Assembly: GCF_038502225.1 (NCBI RefSeq)
Contig: NC_091292.1
Location: forward strand, 51,805,992 to 51,869,991
Origin: Cherax quadricarinatus
Lineage: Eukaryota > Arthropoda > Malacostraca > Decapoda > Parastacidae
DNA length: 64,000 bases
Direction of reading: 5' to 3'
Under the pieces are notes generated by a model, which saw only the letters and a program-made list of their open reading frames with translations, had not been told where the DNA came from and made no database searches. Positions 57,671-64,000 of the stretch are shown here, one piece after another. A program made the position numbers and the translations under genes. Numbering within the stretch: position 1 is the stretch's first letter; each line of letters begins with the position of its first letter.

Positions 57671-58488
57671 TCATTTCGGTTGGGAGGTTGGGGTGGTGTA
57701 GAAGGTTAGAGACCCATTAAAGGTTTGGCTTAGGTAACGGTTACCTGTGGTTTCTTCGTCGGTTACTTCTTCGACTACTACTTCGTCGTTGTCCGAGGGT
57801 TGGTCATAATGTTCCGGTTCTATTTCGTCTTCTGTGACTGTGTTGAGAGGAAGCAGGGAGTGTTGGTCGGTTGTGGTTTGTTGGGCTGGTGGTGGGTGGT
57901 GAAAGGTGGCAGTGGACGGTGGTGTTGGTTCTGGAGTAGAGTCTTGGTCAGAGATACGAGTAGGACCAGGGGTTGAGGTGAAGTTAACAATGTCTGGAAT
58001 TAGCTTGAGGAGGTCTTGTGATGATGGCGAGTCTGGAAAGTTGAAGTTTGGCATGTTGTTAAGGCGAAACAGTTCATCGATTGTTGTGTTGAATGAGCCA
58101 GGGTTTGCAGCATTAGTGAGTGTGCATACATCATACAGTATAGCATCTTGGATGGAGCAGCATCAGGAAGAGTAGAGAGGGACTGACTGGGAGATGATTG
58201 TTGTGTAGCTTGAAGGAGTTCAGTGGTATCTAATTGAATTTTTGCAATGGCGGCGTATGTTGGCGATTTAGGGTTGTTCTTCTTGGTTTCTTCAATGATT
58301 TTCTTAGACAGGACATCTTTACGTAAAGGGCATTTTGCTGCAAGGGTGTGGCGAGTACCCTTGCAGTTGAGGCAGGTAGGAGAGGTAGTGGTAGTAGAAC
58401 ATTCCTTGAAGTCATGGCCGTCTTTACCGCAGTTTGTGCAGTACTTCTTCCCTTTCAGAGGACAGTCAGGCGTTGAGTGGTGATAGGA
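57671..58488 (-). pseudogene. LINE ORF1 C-terminal half with zinc knuckles, N terminus replaced
   Basis: From 58488 the minus frame reads SYHHSTPDCPLKGKKYC, TNCGKDGHDFKEC and TCLNCKGTRHTLAAKCPL, then SPTYAAIAKIQLDTTELLQA. After a frame change near 58150 it continues VCTLTNAANPGSFNTTIDEL, FNFPDSPSSQDLLKLIPDIV and a Thr/Pro/acidic tail ending at 57671. It parallels the ORF1 at 47786-48382 (STPDCPLKGKKYC against TTNDCPTKDKKFC). Upstream of the first knuckle the sequence becomes the 33-bp minisatellite. Confidence 0.7.
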
Positions 58489-60305
58489 AGTAGTAGTGGT
58501 AGAGGTAAGACTGGTAGTGGAAGTAGTAGTGGTAGAGGTAAGACTGGTAGTGGAAGTAGCAGTGGTAGAGGTAAGACTGGTAGTGGAAGTAGTAGTGGTA
58601 GAGGTAAGACTGGTAGTGTAAGTAGTAGTGGTAGAGGTAAGACTGGTAGTGGAAGTAGCAGTGGTAGAGGTAAGACTGGTAGTGGAAGTAGTAGTGGTAG
58701 AGGTAAGACTGGTAGTGGAAGTAGTAGTGGTAGAGGTAAGACTGGTAGTGGAAGTAGCAGTGGTAGAGGTAAGACTGGTAGTGGAAGTAGTAGTGGTAGA
58801 GGTAAGACTGGTAGTGTAAGTAGTAGTGGTAGAGGTAAGACTGGTAGTGGAAGTAGCAGTGGTAGAGGTAAGACTGGTAGTGGAAGTAGTAGTGGTAGAA
58901 TTAAGACTGGTAGTGGAAGTAGTAGTGGTAGAAGTAAGACTGGTAGTGGAAGTAGTAGTGGTAGAAGTAAGACTGGTAGTGGAAGTAGTAGTGGTAGAAG
59001 TAAGACTGGTAGTGGAAGTAGTAGTGGTAGAAGTAAGACTGGTAGTGGAAGTAGTAGTGGTAGAAGTAAGACTGGTAGTGGAAGTAGTAGTGGTAGAAGT
59101 AAGACTGGTAGTGGAAGTAGTAGTGGTAGAAGTAAGACTGGTAGTGGAAGTAGTAGTGGTAGAGGTAAGACTGGTAGTGGAAGTAGCAGTGGTAGAAGTA
59201 AGACTGGTAGTGGAAGTAGTAGTGGTAGAAGTAAGACTGGTAGTGGAAGTAGTAGTGGTAGAAGTAAGACTGGTAGTGGAAGTAGTAGTGGTAGAAGTAA
59301 GACTGGTAGTGGAAGTAGTAGTGGTAGAAGTAAGACTGGTAGTGGAAGTTGTAGTGGTAGAAGTAAGACTGGTAGTGGAAGTAGTAGTGGTAGAAGTAAG
59401 ACTGGTAGTGGAAGTAGTAGTGGTAGAAGTAAGACTGGTAGTGGAAGTAGTAGTGGTAGAAGTAAGACTGGTAGTGGAAGTAGTAGTGGTAGAAGTAAGA
59501 CTGGTAGTGGAAGTAGTAGTGGTAGAAGTAAGACTGGTAGTGGAAGTAGTAGTGGTAGAAGTAAGACTGGTAGTGGAAGTAGTAGTGGTAGAAGTAAGAC
59601 TGGTAGTGGAAGTAGTAGTGGTAGAAGTAAGACTGGTAGTGGAAGTAGTAGTGGTAGAAGTAAGACTGGTAGTGGAAGTAGTAGTGGTAGAGGTAAGACT
59701 GGTAGTGGAAGTAGTAGTGGTAGAGGTAAGACTGGTAGTGGAAGTAGTAGTGGTAGAAGTAAGACTGGTAGTGTAAGTAGTAGTGGTAGAGGTAAGACTG
59801 GTAGTGTAAGTAGTAGTGGTAGAGGTAAGACTGGTAGTGGAAGTAGTAGTGGTAGAGGTAAGACTGGTAGTGGAAGTAGTAGTGGTAGAGGTAAGACTGG
59901 TAGTGTAAGTAGTAGTGGTAGAGGTAAGACTGGTAGTGGAAGTAGTAGTGGTAGAGGTAAGACTGGTAGTGGAAGTAGTAGTGGTAGAGGTAAGACTGGT
60001 AGTGGAAGTAGTAGTGGTAGAGGTAAGACTGGTAGTGGAAGTAGCAGTGGTAGAGGTAAGACTGGTAGTGTAAGTAGTAGTGGTAGAAGTAAGACTGGTA
60101 GTGGAAGTAGTAGTGGTAGAGGTAAGACTGGTAGTGGAAGTAGTAGTGGTAGAGGTAAGACTGGTAGTGGAAGTAGTAGTGGTAGAGGTAAGACTGGTAG
60201 TGGAAGTAGTAGTGGTAGAGGTAAGACTGGTAGTGGAAGTAGCAGTGGTAGAGGTAAGACTGGTAGTGTAAGTAGTAGTGGTAGAGGTAAGACTGGTAGT
60301 GGAGG
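58486..60305. repeat. 33-bp minisatellite, about 55 units
   Basis: Nearly perfect 33-bp units (agtagtggtagaggtaagac core) with a gaggt/aaagt-type variant in the central third. Since 33 is a multiple of three, plus frames (SSSGRGKTGSG, about 610 codons) and minus frames (SYLYHYYFHYQ) stay open. These are not genes: they have no unique N or C terminus. Confidence 0.92.
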
Positions 60306-61435
60306 GTAAGACTGGTGGTGAGTGGTAGTGTAGAGTGGGAGACTGGTGAGGTGGAGTAGTGGCGGTGGAGATGGACTGGTAGTGAAGTAGTGGTGTGAGA
60401 CTGGTGGTAGATGGCAGGTGGAGTAGACATGGTGGTGAAGTAGACTGGTGGAGGTGGAGTGGTAGTGGTGAGGTGGACTGGTGGTGGAAGTAGTGGTGGT
60501 GGGAGTGGACTGGTAGTGGAGGTGGTAGGGGTAAGACTGGTAGGTGGAAGTAGTGGTGGTGGAGGAGGTAAGGACTGGTAGGTGGAGTAGTGGTGGTGGA
60601 GGTGAAGACTGGTGGTGGAGTAGTGAGGTGGTGGGGATGGACTGGTGTGGAGTAGTAGTGGTAGAGGTAAGGACTGGTGGTGGAGTAGTAGTGGTGAGTG
60701 ACTGGTAGTGGAAGTAGGGTGGTGAAGTAGGACTGGTAGTGGAGTAGTGGTGGTAGAGGGGTGAGACTGGTGAGTGGAGTAGTGGTGGTGGGAGGTAGGA
60801 CTGGTGGGAGGTGGTAGTAGTGGTGGTGGGGTAAGACTGGTGAGTGGAGTAGTGGTGGTGAGGGTGGAATGGTGGATGGACTAGTGGTGGTGGGGTGACT
60901 GGTGGAGTAGTGGTGGTGGTGGAGTGGACTGGTAGGTGGGGAGTGTAGTGGTGGAATGGACTGGTGTGGAGTGATAGTGTAGTGGTGGAAAGTAAGGACT
61001 GGTGGATGGAGTGTGGTGGTAGAGTGGGAGGACTAGGTAGTGGAAGTGGGGAGGACGGTGGTGGAGAGGGGTAAGACTGGTAGTGTAAGTGTAGGTAGTG
61101 GTAGAGGTGGGAAGTGGACTGGTGAGTGGAGTAGTAGGTGGTGAGTAAGACTGGTGGTGGAGTAGTAGGTGGTGAGGGGTAAGACTGGTAGTGGAGTAGT
61201 AGGTGGTGGGGTGACTGGTAGTGGAGTAGTGTGGTGGAGGTAAGACTGGTAGGTGGAGTAGCGGTGGTGGGATAAGACTAGGTGGTCTGGTGTAGGTAGT
61301 GGAAGTAGTAGTGGTAGAGGTAAGACTGGTAGTGGAAGTAGTAGTGGTAGAGGTAAGACTGGTAGTGGAAGTAGTAGTGGTAGAGGTAAGACTGGTAGTG
61401 GAAGTAGTAGTGGTAGAGGTAAGGCTAATAGTGGA
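60306..61435. repeat. Indel-rich continuation of the minisatellite, then clean units
   Basis: 60306-61290 uses the same vocabulary as the array but with frequent one- or two-base gains and losses, so the 33-bp period is lost. 61295-61435 returns to clean units. An abrupt change of this kind is more typical of unpolished long-read consensus than of natural decay. Confidence 0.7.
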
Positions 61436-61582
61436 AGAAGTAGTGAATTAGTGGTAGTTTAGACTCCTATACCAACCACCTCTTTTCTAGAAAATTTGAG
61501 AGGGTATGATTTAATGCTTATTGAGTAAAGTGTTTGACCTTATCTTATATTTGACTCTACACCTACATCCTTCTTCCGGCAG

Positions 61583-61702
61583 GTATGGGAAGGCGGAAGT
61601 GTGGTCTGTGTTGGTGGAAATCGTGGCAATGCCTGCTGACGCTGGCACTGGTGGCACTGGTGGCACTGATGCTTCTCTCTCTCTTCATCGTATACCCAAC
61701 TG
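61583..61702 (+). CDS. Candidate exon: N terminus of a type II membrane protein
   Basis: A pyrimidine-rich acceptor (ttcttccggcag) ends at 61582 and a GTGAGA donor starts at 61703. Between them an ATG at 61585 opens 39 codons plus one base: a short basic Cys/Trp-rich head (MGRRKCGLCWWKSW), then a strongly hydrophobic span (CLLTLALVALVALMLLSLFI) and VYPTG. Positive residues before a single long hydrophobic segment fit a signal anchor, as in Golgi glycosyltransferases or sulfotransferases. The family cannot be named from this. No matching next exon was found. Confidence 0.4.
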
Positions 61703-63879
61703 GTGAGATCACATTATCTTATAATCACTGTAAGAAACATTTCTATGTGATGAATGTTACTCTTCCTTCTCTGTCTTTTATTTTTGCCTTTTTTGCAATA
61801 ATTTGTCATTATATCGAAATATATAATCAAAATATTTTCTTATTTTTGTTGATCGTTCAAGGAGGTTAGCCACTGTTGTTTACGGAGATATTCTAGTAAG
61901 AAATATACATCTTAGCTTCCAAACAACTACACTATCCTATATTCTAATAGAATCAAATGATTCCCAATGGTTATAATTATAACCAAAATTTTTAGAAGGT
62001 TGGACCGGTAAGCCAGCGGAACGGCTTGGTCAGATGTCAGGAACCACTTGTCCTGTTTCCTGACATCCCTTAACTAAACTAACCTAACTACACTAATGTG
62101 TACGTTTAGATAATTGCTAATATGAAAATGTAAAAAAAATGAGATACAGTGTTCTTAAATGCTAGATTATATTCTATAGCTGATAATTCATTGGGATGAT
62201 TGTTTCAGGGTAATGATGGGCTATTGTTCAGCAGCTGAGCCCAAAATACAGGTTCCTGGTGTCAGCATTTTCAGTTTCATTTTTTTGGCATTGCCTCTGG
62301 AAATTCCAGCTATAAGAAACTCACAATAACATTTAACTATAAAAGATATATTCATGTCATGCCAAATGACATGACAAGGGGAAATAATTACTGGGGACTG
62401 TTACCTCCCTTGAAAAACCAAACTGTAAATTATATAATAATTTCTAAGTTACTGTAACAGAACCTTTTACTTTTCGAAGGATCATCATTGCAAGATTTTT
62501 TCACTCTCCTAAAGTGTTTTCTCTAGACCAGAAGAGTTATTTAAATGTAATATTGATAGTAGCAGATCTACTCTACCTGCTAGCAGATGGAAATTGGAAA
62601 TTTATGGTTGCTACATCTAAATACTTGACATTTCTCCTACTTCTTACAGTCAACATGATAAATCATATAATATTTATTAAATACATTAACTTTTAAGTAT
62701 ATTGTTCATACTCGAAATCAATAATAATGAATAGTAACTCTGGTCATTATCAAAAATACTTCCTAAGTAAAATTATAAAGATTATTTTTTTTTCTTTTAC
62801 TACACTGGCTGCTTCCCACCATGATCTTGCCAGAAGTGTGTTCATCACAATGCAAAATAAAAGTATTTCGGTCGAGGGTATCCCCGTATTCCGCAATCCC
62901 AGTCTCTTGAGCTCCAATACACGCGACTGGAATAGTGCAGAGTGCGACAAAAGTTGACAGTTCAGTTAAATATTAATGCTGAAGATTTGAAAGGAATCAG
63001 GAAAGACATTCATAAGTCACATGGAAACTATCATTCAGGTTTCTTCTATATCAACTGTAAATTAGGACAAGCAAAGTCCAAATTTAATTCAGACCTTTCA
63101 AAATGACCAAAATTTTGAAATACACGAGCACATTAATCATGAAACATCTCAGGAGCTTCATATGACGTTTGAGCATCGAAAGCTAAAGATAGTCAGATGC
63201 AGCAATCAGAAATTATCATGTAAAGAGCAGTAATTCAAGTTTTCCGGTGTCTTTCAAAAAAAAAAAACGAATTGTAACGTGCTAAAATCAATCGAAACTT
63301 TCTTCTAAGTCAGACTGATCAGCATTTAAGAAAGTAAGGAATTAAGTTTTATTTAAGCCCAGTGAACATAACATACATATCCTTTAGAATGGTCTTGAGG
63401 GAACTTTAATGTCATTGGCACATAAATGAGCATTAAGGTGATTTAACCGAGGGTAACCAAATGAAGTCAAACACTGTGACTTATTTCTGATCAGAAAAAG
63501 TATTCATAAACTGTTTCAGAGAAACCAATTGCTTTGATAAAACTGGCAAATGAGAACATACACAATCTAACATCAAAATATTGTTTACTGTGGAGGAAAC
63601 ACATCGGTACCAAAAGTTTAAAGGCCAGAAGATGCATTTTCCAGTTATTGCACAGAATGCAACTAAATTTGTGCATAAATAAGTAAGTTTATTCAGGTAT
63701 ACACAAATACAGTTACATAGATTATCATACATAGCAGCATATGTGTAGAGAACCTGGGATAACCCAAAAAGTCAGGCATATACAGCCTTAACCCGGGAAA
63801 TGATCCATCCATTTTATGCGCTGCATCAGCCACTGAATATTGATGCTTATATTTTTTTTTAATCAGAGGAAAGTGTAAT
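61703..63879. other. AT-rich sequence without supported genes
   Basis: If the exon at 61583-61702 is real, this is its downstream intron. It contains short frames only. Confidence 0.45.
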
Positions 63880-64000
63880 CCCGTAGTCATATAGCACCTA
63901 TAGAATGGGAGGCATTCAAATTCGATTCAAGCATATGAAGGATAAGTCAAGTTCCTTGGATCAAGAGCCCCTCACCAAAATCAAGGGAAAAAATGCAATA
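63880..64000 (-). repeat. Dispersed LINE-tail-like repeat
   Basis: Minus-strand copy of the block at 33640-33720 (gcttgaatcgaatttgaatg, then gctatatgac). Downstream, ccttggatcaagag also occurs near 38370. Confidence 0.6.

Noticed and set aside
58477..60430. Long Ser/Gly-rich and Tyr/His-rich ORFs as fibroin-like or silk-like proteins
   Set aside because: The repeat period is a multiple of three, so several frames are open on both strands. It joins LINE ORF1 sequence in a different frame.
62727..62957. Second exon for the candidate gene at 61583
   Set aside because: A splice acceptor near 62842 exists, but the phase does not match the first exon and the joined frame stops early.

Overview
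This window is eukaryotic, repeat-dominated DNA with almost no host genes. The mix of non-LTR retrotransposons (RTE-like, CR1-like, Tx1/L1-like and I/Jockey-like), Penelope-like elements, long (TA)n tracts, minisatellites and a tRNA-derived SINE suggests an arthropod, most likely a decapod crustacean. That assignment rests on recognising repeat families, not on a marker gene.

Layout. 1-2781 is a 51-bp minisatellite joined to the 3' end of an RTE-like LINE (copy A, minus, about 2782-6262). 6263-8000 holds trinucleotide microsatellite DNA and two hammerhead-ribozyme repeat units. 8000-12340 is a decayed Tx1/L1-like LINE. 12340-24000 alternates (TA)n tracts, two copies of a MITE-like element, LINE B (intact), a Penelope-like element (PLE), LINE C (decayed), a CR1 3' end and a foldback. 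23728-24594 is an intronless tetraspanin-like sequence with one stop. 24990-25745 is a second PLE fragment with a hammerhead-like motif on its 3' side. 25790-33720 contains a minisatellite split by a CR1 copy, a CxxC-rich pseudogene with an intron, a SINE and two CR1 copies in tandem. 33720-42360 is AT-rich DNA with LINE remnants. 42361-45957 is LINE D (intact). 46900-57310 is a cluster of hammerhead-ribozyme units, including a 378-bp tandem array (48788-52016), mixed with LINE ORF1 and CR1 fragments and a 100-N gap. 57671-61430 is a LINE ORF1 fragment joined to a 33-bp minisatellite. Near 61583-61702 lies a possible exon for a type II membrane protein.

Main result. A short motif recurs at more than 20 places on both strands: a CTGANGA-type box, a GC-rich hairpin, then GAAACGT(T/C). 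It folds as a type I hammerhead ribozyme. The three base pairs of helix I next to the core differ between subfamilies but stay complementary in all but one clear case. The core C3-G8 pair is exchanged for U3-A8 in several subfamilies. The 378-bp tandem array has one hammerhead per unit, the organisation expected of a metazoan retrozyme, a non-autonomous element that would yield 378-nt RNA monomers. Two Penelope-like elements, the known hammerhead-carrying autonomous retroelements, lie in the same window, and one carries a decayed hammerhead on its 3' side.

Three RTE-like LINE ORFs (A, B, D) are uninterrupted over about 970 codons. A and D differ at about a dozen residues, so that subfamily was recently active. 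None has an ATG at the endonuclease N terminus.
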